Below are positions 1 through 11,330 of a stretch of 64,000 nucleotides of DNA, piece after piece. The DNA is from Apoderus coryli (lineage: Eukaryota > Arthropoda > Insecta > Coleoptera > Attelabidae): assembly GCA_911728435.2 (NCBI GenBank), contig OU452198.1:32083902-32147901 (forward strand), given 5' to 3'. Under the pieces are notes generated by a model that saw only the letters and a program-made list of their open reading frames with translations, searched no databases and was not told where the DNA came from. How positions within the stretch are numbered: the first letter of the stretch is position 1; every line of letters starts with the position of its first letter. The position numbers were made by a program, and so were the translations under genes.

Positions 1-1877
1 GTGCACGAGGAACCAAAGAACTCCTTATCATTGATAGCGTCATAAGTAAGCAGGCGCAAAAGAAACAAAGACATCTGTCCATGGCCTGGATTGATTACAA
101 AAAGGCATTTGATTCGGTGCCCCACTCGTGGTTGATCCAGGTTCTCCGATAGTATGGAATAAATAAACAAATTGTGAATCTGCTTGAACACTTGATGGGA
201 TCATGGTCGACGAGGCTCCTTATTCACTTAGCAGATAAACATTATGAGTCACCTGACATCGTGATACGCAGGGGAATCTTTCAGGGAGACAGTTTGAGCC
301 CACTTTGGTTCTGCTTGGCATTGAACCCCCTGAGTACAATCCTGAAGCGGAGTAGAATGGGGTATAACTTGGACAGTAATACAAAGATTTCACATCTTAT
401 GTATATGGATGACTTGAAACTATATGCTAATTCGGGTGATCAGCTACAAAGTATGCTGGAGCTTGTCGCGGAATTCAGTAAATCAATTTCAATGGAGTTT
501 GGATTAAGCAAATGCGCTACAATTCACTATAAAAAAGAAATAATTACTGGAGTACCATCTACAACACTCATGGACGAGACGGAGATAGACACGCTAGAGG
601 GATGTCCATATAAGTACCTTGGAATACTACAGACTGGGCAAATACAAACAAAGAAGATGAAACGCAAACTTACTAAAGAATATAACGAAAGAGTCACAAA
701 AATTTTAAAATCGTATTTACCAGGAAAACAAAAAATTCGAGCCATAAACACATGGGCCATTCCAGCCTTGTCCTATTCATTCGGCGTTGTGAAATGGTCC
801 CAAACGGACCTAGAGGAACTTGACCGAAGTACTAGGAGATTGTGTACAAAGTTCCGCATGCACCATCCATCATCCTCTACTGACCGAGTGTACCTGTCTC
901 GCGGACGAGGGGGCAGAGGGCTTACCCATATAGAGAGTTCTTGTAAAAAAGAAATCTTTAATTTACGGAAATATTTTAAAACTAATAATAATGCCATCCA
1001 CAAATGCCTAATGCGTACAGATGATCGATACTCACCTTTAAATCTTAGAGCTAATGTTGAACACCAACTAACTATGCCTACGCAAAATGAACGGTTGAAT
1101 AATATCAAAGAGAAAAAATTGTTTGGTAAATACGCAGCGGATCTTGCTGCAGATCATATAAATAAACAAAAATCGAATAGTTACCTATGTACAGCTCATC
1201 TCACAGGGGAGACAGAGGGATTCATATGCGCGATACAGGATCAGATCGTGCCAACAAGATCCTACCTAAAACATATCATAGGAAAAGATTTGAGCGATGT
1301 CTGTCGACTGTGTAACATTCAACCAGAAACTATACAGCACTTGACTACGGGATGCAACTCATTGGCCCCAACAATGTATCTGGAGAGACACAACAATGTT
1401 GCAAAGATCATACATCTTAGTATTTGCCAACAAGCCCAACTTATTGACCACAATAAAAAATACTACAACCATACTCCACAACCAGTAATTGAAAACGATA
1501 AAGTTAAAATATATTGGGACACACAGCTTATTACTGACAGAGCAGTTTCTCACAACAAACCAGATATACTATTCATCAACAAAGTGAGCAACGAGTGTTT
1601 CATAGTCGACATTGCGGTACCAGCAGACCATAACATACAAAAAACCGTCACGGAAAAGATCCTTAAGTATCAGGATCTGGCCCACGAGCTGAAAAGAATA
1701 CACAACTTCAGAAAGATAACTGTTAAACCATTCGTGGTATCGTCTAACGGGTTAATACCAAACTCTTTCACAGAAAACCTAAAGGAACTGCAATTAAGTT
1801 CGCACTTAGCCGATTTGAGTTGCAAGGCTGCCATACTTGGTACGGTTCGAATTGTCCGTAAAGTTTTTAATAATTAA
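1..1877 (+). pseudogene. RT plus restriction-like endonuclease ORF with one in-frame stop
   Basis: RT motif A reads AWIDYKKAFDSVPHSW at about 82-130. An in-frame TAG follows at 150-152, and the frame then stays open for 567 codons (174-1877). The RT core contains QGDSLSPLWF and the catalytic box YMDD near codon 76 of the open part. A zinc knuckle begins CRLC near codon 376. The nuclease shows KPDI near 458, then DIAVP and EKILKYQDL, fitting the PD-(D/E)XK pattern. All catalytic residues I can see are present, so the stop is the only visible lesion inside the window. The protein would nick target DNA and reverse-transcribe the element RNA. The GTG at 174 is only the first permitted codon after the stop and is not a real start. 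Confidence 0.82.
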
Positions 1878-1948
1878 TAAGTCTTGAATACACAAGTATT
1901 CCGGCTAAAACATACCGAGATAATCGAGTTAAAAAAAAATAATAAATA
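1..1948 (+). mobile_element. Dong/R4-like non-LTR retrotransposon, 5' part outside window
   Basis: The element enters from the left edge already inside the reverse transcriptase (RT) domain. It continues through a C-terminal CCHC zinc knuckle and a restriction-like endonuclease, then a short 3' UTR from 1878 to about 1930. It ends in an A-run that merges with an (AAT)n tract. RT followed by CCHC and a PD-(D/E)XK-type nuclease is the layout of the R2/R4/Dong group. From memory of the Bombyx element, Dong inserts into TAA repeats, which fits the AAT tract at the 3' end. The exact clade is inferred, not tested. Confidence 0.8.
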
Positions 1949-1978
1949 TAATAATAATAATAATAATAATAAAGACTT
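1940..1978. repeat. (AAT)n tract shared by two converging retroelements
   Basis: About eight AAT units follow an A-run. On the plus strand the tract directly follows the Dong-like 3' UTR. On the minus strand it reads ATT and directly follows ATATAAAGTCTTT at the 3' side of the jockey/CR1-like element. It can therefore be the tail of one element and the target of the other. Confidence 0.75.
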
Positions 1979-3501
1979 TATATACTTAAAAATAATAATT
2001 CTATGCAATTTATAGACTTAAATATAACACCAAATACTGACTACACTACGAATAAGAACAAAATAAAAAATACACTAATTATTATTAATACAAAACCAAG
2101 AGTACGCTAAGCTGACAAGCCACGCCACCCCATATCTTGAGTAAAAAAAAAATCATTCCCTTCTCAACATGAATCTAAAAAATATAAGTTTAAACTAGTT
2201 AGATATTCATGCAACTGACGCTTGAAAGAGTTAAAATTTTCATTGAAAAAGTCAACAAATCTGTGTATTTTATGGTAATTGGATAAACTGCAAGCTCTGT
2301 AAACCGGCGCTCTATCCTCATAGTTAGTGTGTGCTTGAGGTACTCGAAATATGTTGCTATTTCTTGCATTATGTTGGGGAGCATTTATATTGATATGTTG
2401 CAAAAGACGAGGACAGTCAATCATGGCATGAATAATCTTAAATAAGAAGACCTGATACGAATAATTTCTGCGCTAGTTTAGAGATTGAAATCCGAATGTT
2501 TTTAGCAACGTTTCATGACTATATCCTCTGTAGGGAAAGTGGCCATTAACTTTAAAATAAATATGTTTTAAAAATTTTCATTGGACAGCTTCTATTTTAT
2601 TTATACGCACCTGATATATAGGGGACCAAACAACCGACGCATATTCCAATTTAGGTCTAATTAGTGAGTTGTATAGTGACACAAGACAAGGCACGCTTTG
2701 GAAACCCACAGTAGAGCGAACAATAAAACCCAAAATTCGAATAGCATCATTCACAATTCGCTCCACATGATGGTTAAAGCACAGATCACTATCAACCCAA
2801 ACTCCAAGATCTCTGACAACCTCTCATCTCCCCAAGGCCGCCCCATCCACACTATAATTCATCTCAAGAATATTCCTCCCCTTGTAAAAGCTCACATACT
2901 TACATTTGTCTATGTTTAGTGGAATTCTATTTTCTGTACACCATATTACGAGGCGGTTCAAATCGGTCTGTAGATCCTGACAGTCCTGCAAGTTTTCAAT
3001 AACACGAAATAACTTCAAGTCATCGGCAAACAACAGGCATTCACTCCCAATATTTTGTGTAATGTCATTTATGTATATGGCGAACAATAAGGGCGCGAGA
3101 TTACTTCCCTGGGGCGCTCCGCTGGTCGCAGTGAAATCATGTGATCTGAACCCGTTATATTCGACATACAGCCTGCGTGAGCATAAATATGATTGGAAAA
3201 ACTTTATTAGATTATGGGTGAAGCCGACATTTTTCATTTTAAGTTGCATCCTATCAAATGCTTTTGAAAAGTCAGTATATATGGCGTCAATCTGTAGTCC
3301 TTTTCCAAGGGCGGGATAGGTAGCCTGCAGAAATTCTGCGATGTTAGATACCGTCGATCTCTTTTGAAAAAACCCGTGCTGTTCCCACAATATGAGGTTT
3401 TTAACTTGATTAAATAATTTGTTCTGCAATACCATTTCGAAAATCTTTGAAAAATTCGATATTATTGAAATTGGGCGATAGTTTGTTATTTTATCGTAAA
3501 G
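1949..3501 (-). mobile_element. Jockey/CR1-like non-LTR element, 5' truncated
   Basis: RT motifs run on the minus strand from about 3501 down to 2164, then a 3' UTR leads into ATT repeats near 1975. Upstream of 3501 the frame meets a stop and similarity ends inside the RT domain, so the copy lacks ORF1, the endonuclease and the RT N-terminus. Such 5' truncation is typical of target-primed reverse transcription. No target duplication could be identified. Confidence 0.72.
2164..3501 (-). pseudogene. Reverse transcriptase fragment, jockey/CR1-like
   Basis: Reading down the minus strand, NYRPISIISNFSKIFE appears at about 3485-3436. A 203-codon open stretch (3435-2824) follows, with motif A TDFSKAFD, SGAPQGSNLAPLLF and the catalytic FADDLKLF. 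Thumb-like sequence (LIRPKLEYASVVW) follows in another frame at 2766-2578, and C-terminal sequence at 2424-2164. At least two frameshifts therefore separate the pieces. The two RT aspartate motifs are intact but the protein is not producible. The thumb resembles the fragment at 41.4-42.0 kb, suggesting the same group. Confidence 0.78.
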
Positions 3502-3504
3502 TTA

Positions 3505-3884
3505 TTGTTATGATCCCTACACCTAAATCTACCCGTTTGACCAATTTTTGCGTTTTTTGCAAAAAATAGGGTCATTTTGAAAAACATTCTGTGCGTTTAT
3601 TTTTTTAACTAAACCGTTTAAAATTTTAAAATGGCAAATGGATAGGACATACATTAGGTCGGTGTATAGCCCAATTGTAAATATTGTAGGGTGGTCACAA
3701 TTTTTTATTGTTCTTATCATTCATATTTATTTAAATAACTTCTTTATTTTAAATATAGCACACCCGATATTTCATAGCACCTGTCGATACTACTTAATGT
3801 TCTCTATCAAATGGTATTAGGCTTCCCTATACCTACTATCACCGTTTCCCAAGAAAACAATATTTTAACTTATTTGTCTTAAGG
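3505..3884. other. Non-coding stretch, nothing recognised
   Basis: AT-rich sequence with short open frames of 60-63 codons on both strands. None has family motifs or supporting context. Confidence 0.5.
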
Positions 3885-4056
3885 TTACTTTTGGTTAAAC
3901 CGCGAAGGAACTATGACGTAATGAAGGGTTTTTTCGTGACGTCACCATAGTGAAACCGGCAATAACCGACGTCGCGTGAATGCAAAAAGTTAAACCATCT
4001 ATAACCGGTTATAATCGGTGAATGGCGAAAATTCGACTTATGTAACTTAGTCGATC
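3885..4056 (+). repeat. Half-copy of the 58-kb palindrome family
   Basis: This segment contains GGGTTTTTTCGTGACGTCAC, then GCGTGAATGCAAAAAGTTAA, AACCGGTTATAATCGG and ATTCGACTTATG. The same words occur in the same order at 58690-58795, and inverted at 58170-58280. It is a one-armed copy of that foldback family; the other arm is absent here. Confidence 0.75.
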
Positions 4057-6659
4057 TTCCAACTCCATTCATTTTCAAATAAAACTACCCATAAACAAAC
4101 TTAACATTGCCCATCATTAGCAAACAAAAACAACGAAAAACTGAGGCAGCAATGACGTACTAGGTACCTATTAACTTCTCCACTCTCCCCTCTTTATCCT
4201 CAGCCAACTACCTATTTATAATTCTACTCTAGCATGAATCATACCTACCTACTATACGATACGACGCAATTAAGCCCTCTGTAAGGAATCGGATATTACC
4301 GAACAAGCCCGATAACTGCGCTGTTGTATACAACTACAACTTAGTAAGTGGGACACGGTGTTGCCAAATATGGATAGCGTGACATTTATTGTGATCAAAT
4401 TACAAAAAAGTAATGTTTGTTACAATTATTACGTGGTTATAAGTAGGTCTGTTAAAGTAGATAAGTACGATTGGAATTTATCTACATTATATACTACTAG
4501 GTAGGTACCTACCTACGTGCACAGATTTAAAATTAAATTTTGTTTTACTATACGTAATAAGTAAAATTGCTAGATATACCTATCTACTTACTAGGTTACT
4601 AAACATTAGGTACCTACATCCTATGACTTTTTACAACAATGGTAGGTAATGTAGGTACCTATTTATCTAGAATTTACGAAAAAAAAAAAGATTAATTCCA
4701 ATCCCAAATAGCAAAAACCTATTTTATCAAATTTCTCCTAAACGAACAAACATTATTAAAATCCTTAAAAACTATCTCAATGTCCTTTTTGTCTTCTTTC
4801 AAAAATACCACATTGTAAACATCAAATATTAGTAGTTTAATTAATAAAATTACCACTAAATTAAGAGAAAATAGCAATTTCACCGATTCACAAAGTAGGC
4901 GTGTGTTATGTCAGGAAGGCGGAGCTATACAGCGATTGGTTACAACGCTTTCCAATGGAATGTAGTTGTTGTATATGGCCTTGAATAATACCATGAGAAT
5001 CAGACAAAACACATCTGCTTCTTGGTTTGGAAAATTTTATGGTTCCTTCTTTCGACATCCATCAGACTTGACATTTTATATTGCTTTTTTGTGGAAGGGT
5101 CTTTATGCACCAGGCATGTTGATGTTGGTTTTCATGTGTTTGTAGGTAGTTAATTCAATATGGAAGAAAATAATTTTAATTAGGTAGGTATTTAGGTACC
5201 TAGGTAAGTGAATAATCATTAATTTTATTTGGATTTTGTTTTTGAATATTTAGTAGGTAGTTCGATGCTCATTAAGTAGGTACATTTGTGTATTAGATAA
5301 GGGAAGATTGTTACTGCCTATTATTCGGTAGGTAGGCAATATTAGATATTTTGTAGGTACCTAATCTAATGAGTAAGTAACTTTTAAATTGGCACAATCT
5401 AGGTAGGTATAAAAATTCGGTGTTAGGTCCCAACAGTTTTTTTTTACCTGCGTTAAGCGCTTTGTTTCAAAAATAGCATATTATTCTATAATACCGAATA
5501 TTTATTAAATATTTCAATCAACGATAATACCTATTATATCAACCTACCTGCTTATAAATTAAAAATAAACAATATCATTGTAGTTGTTTAAATTCGAATT
5601 AAAAATAAATAATCTATTTTTGTTCTGTAGATCGTGGATTCAACGATACAATCTATTTCAGGCTGTAGGTAGGTACCTACCTATATAAGTTGATCTGTTT
5701 GTTATAGTGTGTGTGTAAACTTTTTAAGGTCGATAAATTATTGCTTGTGCTACCATCTGTTGTTATAAAGAACAAAGTAACATTTCTATGCGGAGAGTGC
5801 CATCTACTGTTGGGTGGACCAAGATAGTTTACATCGAAACGAGCGCAACAGCAGCGTGTGGTGTTCTGTAAGATAGAATTGTAAAGTAGCAGTTTCTGAT
5901 ACTAGATGTCGCGACGTTTAAGGAAAGTTTGTTACATCTAGAGATTCAGTAGATGGCACTTTTATGAACAATTTAATAATTTTAATGATTAAATCTAAAT
6001 TTTGTTTGTCAGATTAACTAATTTATGTAAATTTATTGATGATGTTTTAAAGATGTTAGCTACTACGATAATTTAATTTTAAAAAATAAGATTTCAGATA
6101 AAAAAAAAACCTAATAAGTTTTTATTTAATCAATTTTCAAGACATTTATACAGAGTTTCCGCGAATAAGATTCTTTTTCGATAATCACAGGTATTTCTTA
6201 AATCAAATTATTAATTGACTCTTATTATTTATTATTATTCTAATTCTCAAATATTCTCTTTGACATTGTGGAATATTTTTTGTCTTTCAAATGTTGATAC
6301 ACGATTTGAGAAGTAACAGCTCTTCGACTACCATCTTATACCTACCTAGGTTACAAAGATAAAATAATACGATTTTTGGTTTTCATCATCTTAGCTTATA
6401 CCGAACAATATCCATAGCTTTTGGCAGATCCAATGTAGGTTTTTCTGATTTTGAATTGGGGATCTTTTGTTGCATTAAAATGACATTGATAGGTTTTCTG
6501 CTCTATATTGACAACGAAAATATGTACAGACCTTTACATTTGAAGGTACAAATGTGTGCGCGATAACTTATTTGAATAGGTCGAAAATTTTGGCACTTAT
6601 ATGTAATGGTTGTTTTGAAACGAATGCTTTACAATATATTTTGATAATACTACAAAATA
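4057..6659. other. Gene-free AT-rich region with clustered TAGGTACCTA words
   Basis: No coding frame above background. The region is studded with TAGGTA, GTAGGTACCTAC and longer palindromic variants at about 4160, 4240, 4501, 4608, 4641, 5185, 5355, 5400 and 5667. A hairpin-bordered segment lies at 5796-5960. Confidence 0.6.
5796..5960. repeat. Short terminal-inverted-repeat segment, MITE-like
   Basis: AGTGCCATCTACTG at 5796-5809 is matched in reverse complement by CAGTAGATGGCACT at 5947-5960. The enclosed 165 bp has no coding potential. The perfect 14-bp arms suggest a small non-autonomous element; no target duplication was established. Confidence 0.5.
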
Positions 6660-6778
6660 TCTGGCTATTTTTATATATATGGAGACTATTAGTTTCATGA
6701 AAAAAAAAATTTTTTTAATTTCACCGGAAATACTTGTTTTTGGTCATTTTATACATAAATAAGTAGTTTTAAAAAAAT

Positions 6779-6804
6779 GTCTGTCTGTCTGTCTGTCTGT
6801 CTGT
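6779..6804 (+). repeat. (GTCT)n microsatellite inside repeat copy A
   Basis: Six and a half GTCT units. The inverted copy of the host repeat carries (ACAG)n at 50823-50848, so the microsatellite is a built-in part of the repeat. Confidence 0.9.
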
Positions 6805-7039
6805 ATGCACAAAAACGCAAAAACCGCTTAACAGATTTTAACCAAATTTGGTACAAAAATACTATTGTACATGGCAAGGAGCTGATTAGATTTTGGGAAA
6901 CATTGAGCGTAGGCAAGGGGTTTAAAAGAGGTTTCAAAAATTAAAAAAATTCATAGTTCTTAAACTTATCCGAAATACTGCATAATTTTTTGCGCATTTA
7001 ATTGAATATAACCTAAAATATTTAACGTAAAATATTAGA

Positions 7040-7605
7040 CCACATTGGCGTTCCAAAATAGGGTAAAATGGGGTAAAAAAGATTTAAAAAAAAACGTATT
7101 TTTTAAAAATAGCAGAAATATTAACTAGTTATTTATAGTTTCGATAGAATATAACCTATAAAATGTGTCGTAAATAACTTACTTTCATAGGCGTTCGCAA
7201 ATAGTGGAAAAGGGGTAAAAACATAAAAAATATATAATTCCTAAACTTATTCGAAATATGGAATAATTTTTCATACTTGTGATACAATATAAGCTAAAAA
7301 ATATTCCATAAAAGAATTGGGTCACACAGGCGTTCGAAAATAGTTTAAAAAAAGGGTCAAAAACGAAAAAAAAAACGTTTCCCAAATATACCAGAAAAAT
7401 TGGCTAATTATATATAGCTTTGATATAAGATAACCTACAAAATGCAACATAAAATGTTTATTTACATAGGCGTTCGTAAATAGTAGAAAATAGGGTAAAA
7501 TAAAAAAAATAATTAAAATGTATATTTTTTTATATTTAACTAGTTGAATTGGTGTTAAAAATACACGACAAAAATTAATGTACCATAGGCGTCCGTGAAA
7601 ATTGT
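7040..7605 (+). repeat. Degenerate tandem array, about 140-bp unit
   Basis: The word GGCGTTCG or a close variant followed by AAATAG recurs near 7047, 7190, 7329, 7469 and 7587, spaced 143, 139, 140 and 118 bp. Each unit also carries a TAGTTWYGATA-like word and an AACCTAYAAAATG-like word in the same order. About four and a half units are present. The inverted copy has the same arrangement. Confidence 0.75.
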
Positions 7606-7790
7606 ATAGAAAGCCAGAAAAAATTGTATCCGTGATAACTGAAAAACCACTTAACGGATTTTAACCACATTTGGTACGAAAATACTACAGGATATTTATA
7701 GGTGGTGATTAACATTGAGCGTAGGCAAGGGGAATAAAAGAGGGTTCAAAAATTTAAAAAAATCATATTTCTTATCCGAAAATCTCCAAT

Positions 7791-8276
7791 AAGTCGAAAA
7801 CCGAAAGACTTTGTACTAAGGTATGTTTGGCTTAAAAGATTCTAAATGGTCTGCCCTATCAACCCCTCTATCGACCTTCCAAACACCCTGTATAGTTCGG
7901 AAAATGTTTTGAGTTAAAGAAGACCAGCATAATGTTGCGGATTCATAGGTTTTTACTTTTTTCTAAAATTGTTCATTATCTTCTTTCGCGGAATAACTTT
8001 TCAGAAAAATGCGATACCTATGGCGTCATTCACACTAGTGCAATTTTTGATACCATACATATGAGCGGGAGTAAATTCAGGAGTTTACCGCCTTTATTTT
8101 TTCATTCATAAAAATATCAGCTTCATTTACTAATGACGCAAATATGTTTTGGCATGATTCATTTTTGGAAAACAGTTTAAACTTTACCTTTTTGATAAAA
8201 TGCCGCTGTATTCACAACCAGTATATACGCATGGAAAGCTGGTAGGCTTCGGCATAATGTGGTTCCTAATTTTTGG
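7791..8276. other. Non-coding stretch
   Basis: No recognisable coding sequence. A TACAGGGTG-type word lies inverted near 7885 (CACCCTGTATAG), a common edge of dispersed insect repeats. Confidence 0.45.
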
Positions 8277-8556
8277 CTAATTCTGTGTAATTAATGCAAT
8301 CGAAATCTTTTGAATTTTCTTTTTATTTGTCGAACTTGCTATCCAAACTTCCGATTGTTTCAATTTATGTATGTTTCCAAGTAAAATAATCATTATGTCG
8401 GTATCGGAATAAGATTTAATTAAAACCTTTGATCCAGGTGTTACTCTGGATGCATGAAAAATTATCCTAGTATCCGCCTCTTCATGATCATACATAATAT
8501 ATTCAATTTCTTCATTTTGCGCTTTGGAGTAACAGCAATTCTGAATAATTAGATTT
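8277..8556 (-). pseudogene. Fragment with HEEADTRI and SDTDIMIILL motifs
   Basis: About 93 codons are open on the minus strand. They contain HEEADTRIIFHAS and, some 20 residues later, KSYSDTDIMIILL and EVWI. I recognise this E-A-D followed by D-T-D spacing from a repeated invertebrate protein family usually annotated as uncharacterised. The pattern resembles the acidic residues of PIN/FEN1-like nucleases, but that is inference. The copy is isolated, with no start region and no C-terminal continuation, so it is a broken fragment. Confidence 0.45.
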
Positions 8557-10589
8557 TGTTTTCAATAATTGTTACTAAATTATCACTGTCCCAATAGACA
8601 GATAAAAACTGAACCGAGGCTTCTTTAAATCGGTAGTTTTTTAAACTAACGTAAACAATCTGGGATCTGCCATAGCAGCATAGCACAACATATTGTGTCC
8701 TGTTCTATCACACGAACCTCAGACGCTCTACTTTCTCTATCGCGCCTATTAAATAGCTCCAATTGTAAAACTTGAAATCTTGGCAATATTATTTCATGAC
8801 CGGTTTATTGCAGGCAAACCTATACGATTAGTTTTGTAATTAAATTATCTGTATTGGTTATCAGATCGGTGTAGTTACCTATATTAACTTACCTGTTCAC
8901 ATCTACTTGCCAGGTAGCCATGATCAAAAATAAGTAGGCAAGCCTACGGAGGCCTATTCTGTGTATAAAAAACTATCAGTTGTGATAAAATTCATTCGGT
9001 TATCAAAAGACTGAAGGTGATGAAAAAAAAATTGGTTAAAATTAATTCAATTAAAAATAGCCATGGCCACTTTTCGATAGGCAAGTTATCATAGGCATGT
9101 TTGTTAATAATTAAAATTAGTTGATAAAATATATGTCTCATCTGGTTATCGAAAAATGCTTCGTTTTTCAGATACAGGGTGTTATTTGTAAATTCCTGAT
9201 TATGGTATTTTAGTAATATTTCCGAAATGCCTCTCGATATCAAAATGAAATTTGGCACATTTCATGTTCGTTGCACAATATACTATTAAGGGTTAAAGAA
9301 TGTAATAACCTAATTTAAATCTCTTTTGGTAATTATTCTCGTCTGGATGTATTTTGTATTTTTTTTCATTTGGTTATCTTTCTCAAAATCAATGAAAGAT
9401 TGGTAAGCAAGTACAACTTCAGTAATCATAAAACCTCAGCAGCAAGTATTAAAAACGAAAATCATCGTGATATTAAATCAAAAATCATTGTGCTTTTAGC
9501 ATCATAATAATTGTTGTGACTACAAATTTGCAAAATTGCCATTTGAATAATGTGCTTGATATATGTGCTAAGCCTACCATAGCTGAGGTTTATTTCCCTT
9601 CAATAATTGGAACACAATATAGCCACACTACATCTCTGGTTTAATTTTTGGTACCGGATTACAGTACCAGGGTTTTAGCAACCGATTACATAGTCGGGGT
9701 TTTGAGATCCGCTTCAAGAGCCAGCTCCTGATATCTGAGTGGTCGTAAACGTGTTGTTACGAGGGAGTTTATACCCGTTGCTGTAAACATCCGCCTAAGC
9801 TCGGTTGGGTGAGACTGATACGCCGAGCACACCTTGAGGACTCGTCCAACCCAGTCCGATACCAGTCCTGAACCAACAGGGAAGTTATAATATGTGTGTG
9901 TTCGTCACGTTTTTATTGAGATGTGATATTATTGTTTAATGCATTACTCCGCGCCGTGATACTACTCTACTATAACACAAATATCATTGAATTACGTAAT
10001 CTAAATTTAACTTAAATTAACATTGAGAACTGAATTAAATATATTAAATATATCAAATCATGTAAAACTACACGTGATCACGTAAGGTCCTCCCTAGGCA
10101 ATTATTATAGTTACATATATTATGTTTTTTTCGATATCCTGATTTTTTTTTTTTTCATATAGTTCACAGCTTACTTGAGTATTTTAACATATTATTGGTA
10201 CGGTTCATACTCTTGAAGTTGAGCAGAGATATACCGAAGTCCGGTAGGTTTCGGACTTTTACCGCGTAAGTCCGTGGCGCAAGATATAGTTTGGAACTAC
10301 GTCACGGTCGTTACGAAAGACTCACGATCCACGCAATTTCTGAACTAGCTGGGATATTGCCACTCTATCGCTGTCTAGGCTCAGGTTCAGCGCGTTACTT
10401 GTTCCTCCTGGAATTTTTTTTATCACTTCCGTAGTAAATTAACGTGGCAAATTGGCCGCAGTGTAATGTAACTTCTTCTTCATTGAATGTAATGTTTTTG
10501 TTTTCAATTTATAGTTAAATAGTTTATATGCATACACGGATAGACTTCGTATAATTGTGCATTTGTTATTGAACTTGTTTTCATAAAAT
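8557..10589. other. Gene-free region with repeat edges and a GC-richer block
   Basis: A segment near 9160-9290 runs from ATACAGGGTG to GTTCGTTGCACAATATACTA. The same terminal word occurs at about 20177 (inverted) and 21460, so this is another copy of that repeat end. A GC-richer block at about 9700-9900 and another at 10200-10430 have no coding frame or tRNA fold that I can support. Confidence 0.5.
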
Positions 10590-10880
10590 GATCAAACATA
10601 CCAGAAAAATTGGGTATTTATATAGTTTTGATATAAGATAAGCTACAAAATGCAGCATTAAAATTTTTTTATATACCTAGGCGTTCATAAATAGTAGAAA
10701 AATTCTTACCCGAATCAAAAAAATTTATTAATAGTTATTTGTTTTTTTTAGGTAGAATATAGAATAGAATATTGCTTGTCACCAAGAGTCTCACGAGAAC
10801 GGTAAATGACAAAAAGGCCACAAAAATCCTACTTTTAACTTAAATATGGAGAGCTATTCGGGTATCGAGGGCAACAGTTT
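10590..10880 (+). repeat. Partial copy of the 1.1-kb repeat with its flank
   Basis: ACCAGAAAAATTGGGTATTT, TTTTGATATAAGATAAGCTA and AGGCGTTCATAAATAGTAG match one tandem unit of the 6.7-kb repeat. They are followed by CACCAAGAGTCTCACGAGAA and GGAGAGCTATTCGGG, whose inverted counterparts lie at 49590-49690 next to the inverted repeat copy. The two blocks therefore belong together. A related edge lies at 28870-28990. Confidence 0.7.
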
Positions 10881-11330
10881 AATTTTAGTGTTACCGGACA
10901 CTCCTATCTACTCGTATTTTCCCACACCAACGAAAATGAACCAAATTTAAATTTACCTTAACATCCAAAAATTCAATTTTCATCATAAATCTTATTATAA
11001 ACGAGCAATAAAACAAAACAACATGATCGGGCAGCAGCACAACTTTGATTTTATAGTTACTTATAATGTCTATTAGGTATACTCGTACAAGTTCTACATC
11101 ATGAGATGCGCAACTTGGAACATGGCTTTTGGAGCGGAACGAATGACTTTTTTCTATAGGCACGTACCTTATTAAAGGCGGGAAACACGAAATATCATTA
11201 TCTACCTTATAGCTACTATACAGGGTGGATTAAAGTAAATGACTATAATAAAACTTAAGCTGGATAAAGCTAATTTGCTTGCTTTTCGCTTAGCGCTGCA
11301 CTATATTCATAGAGATTGACATTTGTTAAT
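10881..11330. other. Non-coding stretch
   Basis: A 90-codon minus-strand frame (10891-11163) shows no recognised motif. A TACAGGGTGG word lies near 11220. Confidence 0.45.

Larger units (their letters stand above)
6660..7790 (+). repeat. 1.1-kb dispersed repeat, copy A (inverted copy at 49.8-50.95 kb)
   Basis: The left part has TTTCACCGGAAATACTTG, then a GTCT microsatellite, then ACCGCTTAACAGATTTTAAC. The right part repeats a similar ACGGATTTTAACCACATTTGG motif between 7655 and 7675. The reverse complement of the whole block is found at about 49780-50950 with the same internal order. There is no coding capacity. The AACCGCTTAACRGATTTTAA plus GTCT/ACAG layout is seen in non-autonomous insect repeats. 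I do not know the autonomous partner. Confidence 0.8.

Noticed and set aside
9700..9900. GC-richer block that might be a tRNA-derived or gene segment
   Set aside because: No cloverleaf with A and B boxes and no open frame could be built.
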